DNA from: Weizmannia acidilactici
Lineage (GTDB): Bacteria > Bacillota > Bacilli > Bacillales > Bacillaceae_C
Assembly (NCBI RefSeq): GCF_008974225.1
Contig: NZ_BKZR01000017.1
Location: forward strand, 1 to 64,000
Direction: 5' to 3'
Length of the DNA stretch: 64,000 bases
A program made the position numbers and the translations under genes. Below, piece by piece: positions 9,365 through 18,714 of this stretch. The notes under the pieces are model-generated. The model saw nothing but the letters and a program-made list of their open reading frames with translations. It was not told where the DNA came from and ran no database searches. How positions within the stretch are numbered: position 1 is the first letter of the stretch; every line of letters begins with the position of its first letter.

Positions 9365-9520
9365 ATGGTTATTGTTCTGAACCGGATAAAAATTCCGGTG
9401 TTGGAACATAGGGTTCGGAGTTAGTCCGGACGGTCGGGTGGCTCTTTTTATTACAAAAAAACTTCATGAAAGCTCATGACTTTAGTCATTGAGATGAAAT
9501 GAACAGGTTTTGAAATGAAC
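9365..9520 (+). mobile_element. Probable IS200/IS605 right-end remnant (omega-RNA-like), no tnpB
   Basis: A GC-rich structured block contains GGTTCGGAGTTAGTCCGG and CGGTCGGGTGGCTC. It is followed by the hairpin CTCATGACT-TT-AGTCATTGAG at about 9470-9492. This combination resembles the 3' end of TnpB-bearing IS605-type elements, where the omega RNA scaffold and right-end hairpin lie. Neither tnpA nor tnpB is present, so this would be a solo remnant or a non-autonomous derivative. The assignment rests on remembered resemblance only. Confidence 0.45.
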
Positions 9521-9728
9521 CTTATGTATAGATAAGAACCTGCCGATGTTGTTTAAGGTCAGTTAATGCCATATTATATTTTTCACATAAAAATACGAAT
9601 AATGACGGTTTTAGTCAAAGTTCGTAGTTAAATAATAATTGCTTCCTCGCTATTTAATGTTTAGTTTAAAGCCTCCCAAAGCTGTCTATACTGGGTAATA
9701 CTACTAAATTACCTGGGGTGATAGTCTT

Positions 9729-10538
9729 ATGAAAAACTTTGAAGAAGAGTATAATGTATTCCAAGATGCGTTAGAAATACCTAAACCTTGGTATGTTTTC
9801 CATAATGAATTAGCTAAAGAAGAAAACACCTTACACATTTATATTGAATATCAATCAGGAGCGGAATTTTCTTGTCCTAATTGCGGTAAAACGGGATGTA
9901 AAGTTCATGATATACAAGATCAAGACCGGACTTGGAGACATCTAAATTTTTGGCAATACAAGACCATTCTCCATGCCAGAATGCCACGAGTAAAATGTGA
10001 GTCATGCGGTAAAATACGTACGGTTGTCATTGATTGGGCACGTCCAGGAGCTGGATTTTCATTATTATTTGAGCACCATGTGTTGTCGCTAATGGTTGAA
10101 ATGCCTGTCGCTGCCGTAGCTCGTGAAGTAGGCGAACATGATACGCGCCTTTGGCGAGTATTTAAATATTATGTCAACAAAGCCATGGAAAACATAGATG
10201 TATCTAATGTCACTCATATAGCGATGGATGAAACATCACGAGCAAAAGGCCATAAATATGTGACATTTTTTATTGATATGGATACCAAACGCCTAATTTT
10301 CGCTACTACTGGTAAAGGTGCAGAAGTACTGCAGGTGTTTAGCCAGTTTCTGGACAGTAAAGGGGTTTTACATTCCCAGATTAAAGAATTTTGTTGCGAT
10401 ATGTCACCAGCCTTTATTTCGGGTATTGAAGAGAAATTCCCGAATGCAACGATTACGTTTGATAAATTTCATGTCATGAAAATGGTAAATGAAGCATTAG
10501 ATCAGGTACGAAAACAAGAATTGAAACATAGTGATTAG
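9729..10538 (+). pseudogene. ISL3-family transposase, C-terminally truncated
   Basis: The 269 residues begin with the ISL3 zinc-binding region (CPNCGKTGC at about 48-56, CESCGK near 96-101). The helix-turn-helix and first catalytic part follow (IAMDETSRAKGHKYVTFFIDMD, then FCCDMSPAFISGI and TFDKFHVMKMVNEALD). Complete family members are about 400 residues. This one stops at KHSD, just before the thiY terminator, so the last third with the third catalytic residue is missing. No terminal inverted repeats could be recognised. Confidence 0.85.
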
Positions 10539-10567
10539 AGAAACTTTTTTGGTTTTGCCGTCTTTCT

Positions 10568-10602
10568 AAAATAAAATGCCGGCGGGATGCCGGCCAAGTT
10601 TC
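10568..10602 (-). terminator. Terminator of thiXY operon
   Basis: On the minus strand GCCGGC-ATCCC-GCCGGC is followed by ATTTTATTTT directly after the thiY stop. Confidence 0.8.
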
Positions 10603-10603
10603 C

Positions 10604-11593
10604 TTATTTAGATAGATTTGTAAAAGCTTTTTCAGCATTGATATGCGTTTTTGTCATTTTGGTTTGATAGAGCCAATCTGATACTTTTTCCCAGGATTTT
10701 GGATCCTGATAGGCGAATGGTTTATTTTTTTCATCCATCAGCGGCAGAAGGATTTGCAGGCTCTTTGTTTCCACATTTTTGTCAAGCGGCGAAGACGGAT
10801 CCTCGTGCTTCAATAAAATGGCAAGCCCTTTTTGCGAGTGCTTTTCGACATATTGCTGACCTTTTTCTGCTGCGGTGAGGAATTTTTTAAAAATTTCTGG
10901 CTGCTGTTTGAGCTTATTTTCGTTTGCGATTAAAACAAGCTCGTAATAGTCCGGTACGCCGTATTTTGCAGGGTTAAATGTTCGTACAGCGTGTCCTTCT
11001 TTTTCCAGCAGCAGCTTTTCATGATTCACAAAGCCGCCGATGATGGCATCTGTTTTATGCGTCGCCAGAGCAGGAATTAAGTCATATCCGACATCTACCG
11101 TTTTTACTTTATTTGGATTTCCGCCATCTGTTTTAACCATTGTACGGATGGCTGCTTCATAAAGCGGGATGGATGAGTAGCCGACCGTTTTTCCGGCTAA
11201 GTCTTTCGGGGACCGGATATTGCTTGAAGCCGGAACCATCACCCGATTAAGCGTATGGCGGACAACTGCGCCGAAAGATTGGACAGGGATGTTTTCATCA
11301 CGTGCCATTAACACTTGCGGCTGGTAACTCAGCGCAATATCTACTTGATTGGCGGCGACAAGTTTTAATGGGTCGTTTGTATCAGACGGCATTTTAATGC
11401 TGACATCCAAGCCCTGTTCTTTAAAATACCCCTTTTCCTGCGCAACATAAAGAAAAGAATGGACAGCATTTGGATACCAGTCGAGCATAATGGTTATTTT
11501 TTGCAAATGATGTTTTGATGTGTGGTCTGCCCGGCTGCTGCAGGCACCCAATATCAATGCAAGCGCAGCCGTTAAAATCCATAGTTTTTTCAT
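10604..11593 (-). CDS. thiY: ThiY-like pyrimidine-precursor ABC substrate-binding lipoprotein
   Basis: This 329-residue NMT1/THI5-like periplasmic-type binding protein is anchored as a lipoprotein: signal peptide with lipobox LILGACSS and lipidated Cys about residue 18. The mature part starts with the family motif ITIMLDWYPNAVHSFLYVAQEKGYF. It probably captures a thiamine pyrimidine precursor (formylaminopyrimidine or HMP). This is inferred from the upstream TPP riboswitch and adjacent permease. It lies 12 bases after thiX. Other NMT1 ligands are possible, but the riboswitch makes a thiamine link likely. Confidence 0.85.
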   Translation of the reverse strand: MKKLWILTAALALILGACSSRADHTSKHHLQKITIMLDWYPNAVHSFLYVAQEKGYFKEQGLDVSIKMPSDTNDPLKLVAANQVDIALSYQPQVLMARDENIPVQSFGAVVRHTLNRVMVPASSNIRSPKDLAGKTVGYSSIPLYEAAIRTMVKTDGGNPNKVKTVDVGYDLIPALATHKTDAIIGGFVNHEKLLLEKEGHAVRTFNPAKYGVPDYYELVLIANENKLKQQPEIFKKFLTAAEKGQQYVEKHSQKGLAILLKHEDPSSPLDKNVETKSLQILLPLMDEKNKPFAYQDPKSWEKVSDWLYQTKMTKTHINAEKAFTNLSK

Positions 11594-11605
11594 TGGAAAG
11601 CCCCC

Positions 11606-12370
11606 TTAAGCCTTTGTTCTGTATTTCAAAATGCTTTTTTCGATCGCGTAAACGAGCAAAAATAATATCATGCCGAGCGCGGACAGCAGAAAAACAGCAG
11701 AAAAGACAGCTCCTGCCTGCAAATATCCGGACATCCGCCTGCTGAAATAGCCGAGCCCTGCGTTTGCCCCGAGCCATTCCCCGATCGTAGCCCCGGTAAC
11801 GCAATAAACAATGGATAATTTCAGCCCGGACAAAAATGAGGGAAGCGCCATCGGAATATGGAGCTTTCGAAAAATCACCCACGGCCCGGCGCCCATTGTC
11901 CGGAACAGGTTTTGATAGGCGGAATCAACAGCTTTTAGTCCGTCAAAGGTACTGATCACAACCGGAAAGATGGCCGTTAAAATAATAATGGCGACTTTGC
12001 TCCAAATCGTGTAACCGAACCACATCATAAATATGGGCGAAATCGCAACGAGCGGTACAGTTTGCGAGATCACAAGAAATGGATAAAAGATTTTTTCCGC
12101 TGTTTTGGAAACATACATGATGACGCCAAGCGCGACCCCGCCCGCAACGGATAAAATAAACCCGATGCAAACTTCCTCCAATGTTACAGGCAAATGCACG
12201 GCGACTAATTGCCTGCGGTTTGCCATAAAAGATTCATAGATTTGGGAAGGGGAGGGCAGGATAAAAGACGGGACAAACCCTTTCTGTACGATCCACTGCC
12301 ATCCGCTGATTATCACGATCGTAACAATACAAAACAGCCCGTAATCTTGCGCCCATTTTTGCCACTTCAT
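11606..12370 (-). CDS. thiX: ThiX-like ABC transporter permease
   Basis: This 254-residue inner-membrane permease of the BPD_transp_1 type has about six hydrophobic segments. The EAA loop includes DSAYQNLFRTMGAGPWVIFRKLHIPMALPSF. It pairs with ThiY for import of a thiamine precursor. It is the first gene after the TPP riboswitch and terminator. No ATP-binding subunit (ThiZ) is encoded in the operon, which ends after thiY, so an ATPase must come from elsewhere. Confidence 0.87.
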   Translation of the reverse strand: MKWQKWAQDYGLFCIVTIVIISGWQWIVQKGFVPSFILPSPSQIYESFMANRRQLVAVHLPVTLEEVCIGFILSVAGGVALGVIMYVSKTAEKIFYPFLVISQTVPLVAISPIFMMWFGYTIWSKVAIIILTAIFPVVISTFDGLKAVDSAYQNLFRTMGAGPWVIFRKLHIPMALPSFLSGLKLSIVYCVTGATIGEWLGANAGLGYFSRRMSGYLQAGAVFSAVFLLSALGMILFLLVYAIEKSILKYRTKA

Positions 12371-12427
12371 TTACTCGACCCCCTTTGTTGTGCATGATTC
12401 ACCGTTTGGGCCATACTCCTTCCGCAA

Positions 12428-12568
12428 ATAAAAAACCGCCCAATTCCGGAGAAATGAGCGGCCGTAATGTCACATTATGTACTCACTTCCCTCCGCTGGT
12501 ATGATCCAGATCAGGTTCAAAGGGTCCGAAGCATGGTGCCCCGTCTCAGCCAGTGGCTCCCCTAGTGA
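12428..12568 (-). ncRNA. TPP riboswitch (THI element) with terminator
   Basis: On the minus strand 12568-12480 carries the conserved THI-box parts: AGGGGAGCC, GCTGAGAC, ACCCTTTGAACCTGATCTGG and ACCAGCGGAGGGAAG. An intrinsic terminator follows at 12463-12428 (stem with GCCGCTCA and TGGGCGG, then a T run). It sits before thiX and should stop transcription when thiamine pyrophosphate is plentiful. Confidence 0.96.
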
Positions 12569-12686
12569 AATCATGCATATTTTATTCGTTTGGAATATAA
12601 GCAATTATAGCATAATCAATTGAAAATCGGAATGGTCAGCTGGAATAAATGGCCGGCAGTAAATTTTCCGGCCGTATGCGTAATTG

Positions 12687-14066
12687 TTACTTTTGCATTG
12701 AATGTGTGAGATTAAGGCCTTTGTCAGATGATTTATTCCTAAGTTCAATCTCAATTTGTTCAAGGCTTTTCCCTTTAGTTTCCGATACTTTTCTTATTAC
12801 AAAGATAAATGCTAAAACACCCATAATGCCATAAACGATGAACATCGTGCTAATGCCAAATTGTTCTATTAATTTAGGAAAAGTTAGTGAAACAATTAAG
12901 TTCGCAAGCCAGTTTGCTACACTGCCGATCCCCATGCCGATTCCACGGATTTTAAGCGGGAATATTTCCGACAACATGACCCAAACAACCGGCCCCCAAG
13001 TTAATGAGAAAAAAGCAATATAGACAGCCAGGCATACGACTGTAGTCCAACTGGCGGCAGGGGACGAGCCAAGCAAAGCGCTTACAATCCCAAGTATAAA
13101 TAAAGCGATCGACATCCCGGCATTTCCAATGAGTAAAAGCGGTTTTCGACCAACTTTGTCAATAATGAGAACAGCAACGGCTGTTATGATGACATTGACG
13201 ATCCCGATTCCAACGGTTCCTAAAATTGCAGCAGAATCACCGAGACCGATTTTCGTAAATGTTGTCGGGGCGTAATAAAGGACAGTATTGCATCCGATAA
13301 TTTGCTGGAAGACAGCCAGTCCGATGCCGGCGATTAGAGACGGGCGTACCCATGCTTGTTTTACTTCTTTGAAACCGCCTTGATTTTTTTCCAGTTCATT
13401 TGCAAGTTTGATTTCTTTGATTTCTTCTTCAACGCCTTGGTTTTTCCTCATAAAGTTTAAAATAGACCTGGCTTCCTTTTCCATTCCTTGTTTAAGCAGC
13501 CATCGGGGACTTTCTGGCAGAAAAAACATTCCAATCAGTAGCAATAGACCGGGTATGAATGCAAATCCCAGCATCCAGCGCCACCCTCTAGAAGCAGCAA
13601 AGGCGTAGTTGATAATATAAGCCAGTAAAATTCCGACCATAATCATCAGCTGGTTTAGGCTTGACAATGCTCCGCGGATAGCAGTCGGTGCCATTTCCGA
13701 TAAATACATTGGCACAAGCGCAGATGCACTTCCAACTGCCAATCCAAGTATGATTCTAAAAAGGATTAAGATCCCTGTATTTGGGGCCAGTGCCGAACCT
13801 AATGCACCGATACAAAATATTGTTGCAGCAAGCAGGACAACCTTTTTCCTTCCCCATCTGTCTGATAATGCCCCGCTAATCGCTGCACCAATCATACAGC
13901 CGAATAAAATGGAACTAACGACAACCCCTTCTGTCCATGATGTTAAGTGTAAATCTCTTTTTATGAAAAGAAGGGCGCCGGAAATTACCCCTGTATCATA
14001 GCCAAACAACAAACCGCCTAATGCTCCGAAAAAATAAATCAGGCCATTATTTATTTTAAACTTCAT
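12687..14066 (-). CDS. MFS sugar porter, probable xylose/H+ symporter
   Basis: This 459-residue twelve-helix sugar porter (SP family) has the expected motifs: FGYDTGVISGAL in helix 1, SDRWGRKK after helix 2, PESPRWL before the central loop, FQQIIGCNTVLYYAPT in helix 7 and a DKVGRKPLL loop. It lies 27 bases after xylB in the xylA-xylB operon, so D-xylose is the likely substrate; arabinose or galactose carriers look alike. The ribosome site GGGAGGG precedes ATG 14066. Confidence 0.88.
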   Translation of the reverse strand: MKFKINNGLIYFFGALGGLLFGYDTGVISGALLFIKRDLHLTSWTEGVVVSSILFGCMIGAAISGALSDRWGRKKVVLLAATIFCIGALGSALAPNTGILILFRIILGLAVGSASALVPMYLSEMAPTAIRGALSSLNQLMIMVGILLAYIINYAFAASRGWRWMLGFAFIPGLLLLIGMFFLPESPRWLLKQGMEKEARSILNFMRKNQGVEEEIKEIKLANELEKNQGGFKEVKQAWVRPSLIAGIGLAVFQQIIGCNTVLYYAPTTFTKIGLGDSAAILGTVGIGIVNVIITAVAVLIIDKVGRKPLLLIGNAGMSIALFILGIVSALLGSSPAASWTTVVCLAVYIAFFSLTWGPVVWVMLSEIFPLKIRGIGMGIGSVANWLANLIVSLTFPKLIEQFGISTMFIVYGIMGVLAFIFVIRKVSETKGKSLEQIEIELRNKSSDKGLNLTHSMQK

Positions 14067-14093
14067 TTATTTTCCCTCCCAAGTTTTGAAAGA

Positions 14094-15596
14094 TCAATTG
14101 GTTTTCCTTAAATCAAACAACTGGTGATTGATCGCAACGGTATGCGGATATACATCTTTATATACTTGGTAAAATGCCTGATAGCGGCTGACATTCTCAG
14201 GTATCGGTTCGAATGTTTGGCCTGGTTGGATAAAAGCTTCTGTGCAATCTTTTAAAGACGGGTACCAGCCTAATCCGCTTGCGGCGATCATGGCGGCTCC
14301 CATACCCGGGCCTTGTTCGTTCTGCAGTTTGATGACTGTCGCATTAAAAACATCGGCCTGGATTTGCAGCCATAAGTCGCTTTTGGCGCCACCGCCGATC
14401 GAAATGACCGTGTCTATTTTCTTTCCGTAGTTGCGGAAAATTTCAACACTTTCATGAATCGAGAACACAATGCCTTCAATCACTGCGCGGGCAAAATCTC
14501 GTTTCGTATGGGAACTGTCTATTCCCGTAAATGTGCCACGGATTTTTGCATCTGCATAAGGTGTCCGTTCCCCGACAAGAAAAGGGGTAAAAATCAGCCC
14601 GTTGGCGCCGATTGGGGAGAGCGCGGCTTCCTCTAATAAATCCGTAAACGGCTGGCAATTTGCGAATGTATCTTTAAACCAGGACAAACTATATCCGGCA
14701 GCCAAAGTGACGCCCATTGTGTAATAGGAATCTTTTTGCCCGTGGTTAAAGAGATGTACTTTACCGCCGAAGTTTTTGTTTTTATCTTTTTCATAAGAAA
14801 GGAAAACACCTGATGTGCCGATACTGCAGAGTGCTTTACCTTCTTCTAAAATCCCCGCACCGATTGCGCCGCAGGCATTATCCGCCCCGCCGGCAAATAC
14901 TTTCACGTCCGGGGACAAACCGCATTTTTCTGCGATTTCAGGTATTAATCTCCCAACTTCGTCTTCTGTTTCCACTAACGGCGGGCAGATTCCAGACGGG
15001 ATATCAAAAGCGCGCAGGATATCCGTGCTCCACGATTTGTTTACAATATCTAAAAGCAGCGTGCCGGCTGCATCGGAATAATCCATGCCAATTGTTCCGG
15101 TTAACCGGAAACGGAGATAATCTTTCGGCAATAAAAAGACCCGTGCTTTTTTTAAATTTTCCGGTTCGTATTTCTTCACCCAAAGGATTTTTGGAAGCGT
15201 AAATCCTTCCAAAGCGGGGTTTTTCGTAATTTCAAGCAGTTTGCCGCCCAGCTCCCGTTCGATTTGTTTGCATTGTTCTGTCGTTCTTGTATCATTCCAT
15301 AGAATGGCATTGCGGATGACCCGGTAGTTTTCATCGAGCAACACGAGGCCGTGCATCTGGCCGGAAAAGCTGAGCCCTTCAATATCATCCCGGGGAACTT
15401 TAGATTCTTCCACCAGTTCTTTTAAAGCCTGGACTGTTTTTTCCACCCATTCTTCCGGATCCTGTTCACTGTAGCCTGGCCGCGGTTGGATTAATGGATA
15501 GGGTTTTGATACGGATGAAACCACCCGGCCGTTCTGATCGACAAGCAGCACTTTCACTGAACTTGTCCCTAAATCCACACCGATAGCATATTTCAT
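14094..15596 (-). CDS. xylB: Xylulokinase
   Basis: This FGGY-family kinase phosphorylates D-xylulose to xylulose 5-phosphate. The N-terminal phosphate-binding motif YAIGVDLGTSSVKVLL is followed by the hallmark FSGQMHGLVLLD, and the C-terminal ATP region includes ISIGGGAKSDLWLQIQADV. The start is set at ATG 15596 behind GAGGAG, giving 500 residues; an upstream in-frame start at 15650 adds 18 residues unlike the family. It follows xylA in the operon. Confidence 0.95.
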   Translation of the reverse strand: MKYAIGVDLGTSSVKVLLVDQNGRVVSSVSKPYPLIQPRPGYSEQDPEEWVEKTVQALKELVEESKVPRDDIEGLSFSGQMHGLVLLDENYRVIRNAILWNDTRTTEQCKQIERELGGKLLEITKNPALEGFTLPKILWVKKYEPENLKKARVFLLPKDYLRFRLTGTIGMDYSDAAGTLLLDIVNKSWSTDILRAFDIPSGICPPLVETEDEVGRLIPEIAEKCGLSPDVKVFAGGADNACGAIGAGILEEGKALCSIGTSGVFLSYEKDKNKNFGGKVHLFNHGQKDSYYTMGVTLAAGYSLSWFKDTFANCQPFTDLLEEAALSPIGANGLIFTPFLVGERTPYADAKIRGTFTGIDSSHTKRDFARAVIEGIVFSIHESVEIFRNYGKKIDTVISIGGGAKSDLWLQIQADVFNATVIKLQNEQGPGMGAAMIAASGLGWYPSLKDCTEAFIQPGQTFEPIPENVSRYQAFYQVYKDVYPHTVAINHQLFDLRKTN

Positions 15597-15654
15597 GGTA
15601 ATCTCCTCGCTAAAATAGACCCGGTCGCCCTTTAGGCAGGCCGGATCCATATTT

Positions 15655-16989
15655 TTAAGCTAAAGCGCCTTGATACGCTTCTTGGACAATATAGTGGTTC
15701 AGTGTATTTTTCAGTTGTTCCAGCCTTCCCGACTGGTTAGTGATTTCTTTTTTGTCCAGAATATAGTTTTCCAGAGATTTGAAGTCGGCTCTGCCGGAAA
15801 CGATATCGGCCCCAATGCCTTCTTTGTAGCTGCTATAGCGTTCTTCGATAAAGTCATCGAATACTCTGTCTTCAATCAGGCGGTTGGCAACCTTTAAGCC
15901 GAGGGCGAAGCTGTCCATGCCGGCGATATGCGCATAGAACAGATCTTCCGGTGTAAATGATGTCCGGCGCGTTTTTGCATCAAAGTTCAATCCGCCCCTG
16001 CCAAGGCCGTCGTTTTTCAATACTTCGTACATGGCAAGTGTTGTGGAATAAAGGTCTGTCGGGAATTCATCCGTATCCCACCCAAGCAGCGGATCACCTT
16101 GGTTAGCATCTAAAGATCCCAGCATGCCGTGCGTCCTTGCGACACGGATTTCATGTTCAAAAGTATGTCCGGCGAGTGTCGCATGGTTGGCTTCCAAATT
16201 CAATTTAAAATCTTTATCCAAATCATAGGTTTTCAAGAATGCAATGGCGGTAGCGGCGTCAAAATCGTATTGGTGTTTCGTCGGTTCTTTCGGTTTCGGT
16301 TCAATTAAGAATTGGGCATCGAATCCGATTTCTTTTGCATAGTCGACAGCCATATGGAAGAATCTGGACATATTTTCTTGTTCCAGTTTCATATCGGTAT
16401 TTAATAAAGTTTCATAGCCTTCACGCCCTCCCCAGAATACATAGTTTTCAGCACCTAATTCTTTCCCGATTTCCAGTGCCTTTTTCACCTGGGCGGCAGC
16501 ATAAGCGAATACATCTGCATTGCATGAACTTGCCGCGCCGTGCATGAACCTTGGATTGGTGAACATGTTTGCTGTATTCCAAAGCAGTTTTACCTTACTT
16601 GTTTTCATATAATCTTTAATCATTGCAACGATAACGTCTAAATTTTTGTTTGTTTCTCTTAATGTATCGCCTTCAGGGGCAATGTCGCGGTCATGGAAGC
16701 AGAAGTAAGGGTTTCCAAGTTTTTCAAAAAACTCAAACGCCGCTTCTACTCTTGCTTTCGCAAGATCCATGCCTGAGAAACGATCCCACGGGCGGACTTT
16801 TGATCCTGCGCCGAACGGGTCAGTCCCTGCCTCAGTAAAGGTGTGCCAGTATGCAACCGAGAAGCGCAGATGTTCCTCCATCGTTTTGCCGGCGACGACT
16901 TCTTTCGGATTGTAATGGTTAAACGAAAGATCGCTTTTTAATTGTTTACCAGAATAAGTGATTTTGCTGACGTTTGGAAAATATGCCAT
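15655..16989 (-). CDS. xylA: Xylose isomerase
   Basis: This 444-residue metal-dependent isomerase converts D-xylose to D-xylulose. Active-site elements are clear: FCFHDRDIAPEG (catalytic His), LIEPKPKEPTKHQYDFD (metal-binding Glu and Lys), NLEANHATLAGHTFEHE and LDANQGD. The N-terminal extension of about 50 residues marks a class II enzyme. AGGAGG precedes ATG 16989. It is the first gene of the xyl operon, directly downstream of a cre site and a XylR-type operator. Confidence 0.97.
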   Translation of the reverse strand: MAYFPNVSKITYSGKQLKSDLSFNHYNPKEVVAGKTMEEHLRFSVAYWHTFTEAGTDPFGAGSKVRPWDRFSGMDLAKARVEAAFEFFEKLGNPYFCFHDRDIAPEGDTLRETNKNLDVIVAMIKDYMKTSKVKLLWNTANMFTNPRFMHGAASSCNADVFAYAAAQVKKALEIGKELGAENYVFWGGREGYETLLNTDMKLEQENMSRFFHMAVDYAKEIGFDAQFLIEPKPKEPTKHQYDFDAATAIAFLKTYDLDKDFKLNLEANHATLAGHTFEHEIRVARTHGMLGSLDANQGDPLLGWDTDEFPTDLYSTTLAMYEVLKNDGLGRGGLNFDAKTRRTSFTPEDLFYAHIAGMDSFALGLKVANRLIEDRVFDDFIEERYSSYKEGIGADIVSGRADFKSLENYILDKKEITNQSGRLEQLKNTLNHYIVQEAYQGALA

Positions 16990-17011
16990 TGCTGCTTCCT
17001 CCTATAAAATT

Positions 17012-17026
17012 TTGTAAACGCATACA
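17012..17026 (-). promoter_or_regulatory. cre site upstream of xylA
   Basis: TTGTAAACGCATACA fits the CcpA cre consensus at all fixed positions. It lies 23 bases upstream of the xylA start, downstream of the operator, where CcpA could block elongation during growth on glucose. Confidence 0.75.
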
Positions 17027-17051
17027 TAGGGCCCTAAAAAATATTGGGTGA

Positions 17052-17079
17052 TTACTTTGTTTAACAGTTAAACTAAGTA
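17052..17079. promoter_or_regulatory. XylR operator in the xylA-xylR intergenic region
   Basis: The near-palindrome centres on TTTAAC-AG-TTAAAC with outer arms ACTTTG and CTAAGT. Its symmetry and position between the divergent xylA and xylR genes match xyl operators of Bacillus. A TATAAA box for xylA lies just upstream on the minus strand, at about 17081-17086. Confidence 0.7.
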
Positions 17080-17200
17080 TGTGTTTATATTAGCACGATC
17101 GTTTGAAAAAAACAACCGAATTTCGATATAATTTTGATATAATAAATAAAAAAGCGGCGAATTCGTTTATTGGACATACGAAATGGAGAGATGCATTCTA

Positions 17201-18373
17201 ATGAATACAGCTGATCAAACTTTTATCAAAAACCAGAACCAGCGGGTGATTTTAAATGAAATCGTAAGACATGATCAAATTTCCCGTGCTAAACTGGCGA
17301 AAATCACAAGATTAAATAAAGCAACGATTTCCTCACAGATTTCGTCGCTGATTGAAAAAAACTTAGTGAAAGAAATCGGAACGGGATTATCCAGTGGGGG
17401 AAGAAAGCCGGTCATGCTGGTGTTTAATAAAAATGCCGGTTATGCCATTGGTGTGGATATAGGGGTAAACTATATTTTAACGGTTTTAACGGATCTGGAA
17501 GGTGGCATGATATACAGCGATTATTGTGAAATTGAGGATCCTTCATTTGATATGGTGAAATCGGTTATCATCGAAAGGATACGGCTTGTTGCAAGCAAAG
17601 CGCCTTCATCACCGTATGGGATTATTGGGATAGGCGCCGGTGTCCACGGGTTCGTAAACCTCCAGCAAAAGGTGCTCTTTACGCCAAATTCCAGATGGCG
17701 GAATGTGGATTTGAAGCAACTTTTGGAAGAGCATTTTGACTGCCCTGTATGGGTGGATAACGAAGCAAATGCCGGGGCTTACGGCGAAAAATTGTTTGGT
17801 GCCTTAAAGCATTGCAGCAACGGCATTTATGTCAGCATCGGAATCGGTATCGGTATCGGCATCATTGTAAATGATCAATTATACCGCGGTACGGAAGGTT
17901 TCTCGGGGGAAATGGGCCATATGTCCATTGATTTTAACGGCAGGCAGTGCGGCTGTGGCAATAAAGGCTGTTGGGAACTTTACGCGTCGGAAAAAGCATT
18001 TTATGATCAATTATGTAAAGTGAAGAACAAGCAGCGGATCACCTTGGAAGAAGCAACCAAGTGTATTCGCGAAAATGACAGTGAAACTATCCGGGAGCTC
18101 GAAAAGTTAGGGTGCTATTTGGGAATCGGGCTTACCAATATTATTAATGCATTTAACCCCGAAGCGATTGTACTTCGCAGTAATCTGATCCAGGCTAACC
18201 CGATTGTATTAAATGCTATACAAAGCACGATTACATCCAGAGTATCGAAATATGTCCGCCAAAATCATCAAATCTACTTGTCCCAATTAAATCGGAACGC
18301 GACAGCCATGGGGGCAGCGGCTTTTATTGTGCATGACTTTCTGATGGAATCCGAACAATTGTATGGGAATTAA
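17201..18373 (+). CDS. xylR: Xylose operon repressor, ROK family
   Basis: This 390-residue repressor has an N-terminal winged helix (ISRAKLAKITRLNKATISSQISSLIEKNLV) and a ROK sugar-kinase-like domain with SSGGRKPVMLVFN, the IGIGIGIGIIVN region and the Cys cluster CGCGNKGCWELYASE. It releases the xyl operator on binding xylose. ATG 17201 is preferred because GGAGAG lies at 17185-17190 and the protein then aligns with B. subtilis XylR as remembered. An ATG at 17183 has no ribosome site. Confidence 0.95.
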   Translation: MNTADQTFIKNQNQRVILNEIVRHDQISRAKLAKITRLNKATISSQISSLIEKNLVKEIGTGLSSGGRKPVMLVFNKNAGYAIGVDIGVNYILTVLTDLEGGMIYSDYCEIEDPSFDMVKSVIIERIRLVASKAPSSPYGIIGIGAGVHGFVNLQQKVLFTPNSRWRNVDLKQLLEEHFDCPVWVDNEANAGAYGEKLFGALKHCSNGIYVSIGIGIGIGIIVNDQLYRGTEGFSGEMGHMSIDFNGRQCGCGNKGCWELYASEKAFYDQLCKVKNKQRITLEEATKCIRENDSETIRELEKLGCYLGIGLTNIINAFNPEAIVLRSNLIQANPIVLNAIQSTITSRVSKYVRQNHQIYLSQLNRNATAMGAAAFIVHDFLMESEQLYGN

Positions 18374-18714
18374 AGAAAAAAGGGCTGGCCCGAAGCTCCT
18401 TTTAACCGGGAAATTTTGCCTATAAGGCTTCTGTTTCAAGGGGAAAATTTTCCCTAAGTGTCTATCGAAGCTCTTAAAGGGGGATTGTTCCAAAAGCTAA
18501 TTGACGGCTGGACATCCCTTTTTCCTAAAATTCATTTTAAAAAGACAAAGCAGTGACCAGCCTCCCCGAAGTGTCTAATTGGGGCTGCTAAATAGACAAA
18601 TGTCGAGCCCGCATTAAACGGTTCAAAGATTGCTCAAAAAGACAAACGGTGCACAGCCGCGCCAAAATGTTTCAAAGGAAAATAAGCAAAGAGTTTTCTA
18701 ATAACCTCATGCGT
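18374..18714. repeat. Intergenic repeats after xylR: palindromic element and AGACAAA units
   Basis: There is no gene. The first half (18381-18530) has inverted ends AAAAAGGG-CTG and the complement of AAAAAGGG-ATG. The second half holds AGACAAA units at 18543, 18594 and 18640 (51 and 46 bp apart), some followed by GTGCACAGCC-like sequence. Similar units recur at 23519-23629. Confidence 0.5.

Noticed and set aside
9540..9728. Left inverted repeat of the ISL3 element
   Set aside because: No convincing terminal sequence could be paired because the right end of the element is deleted.
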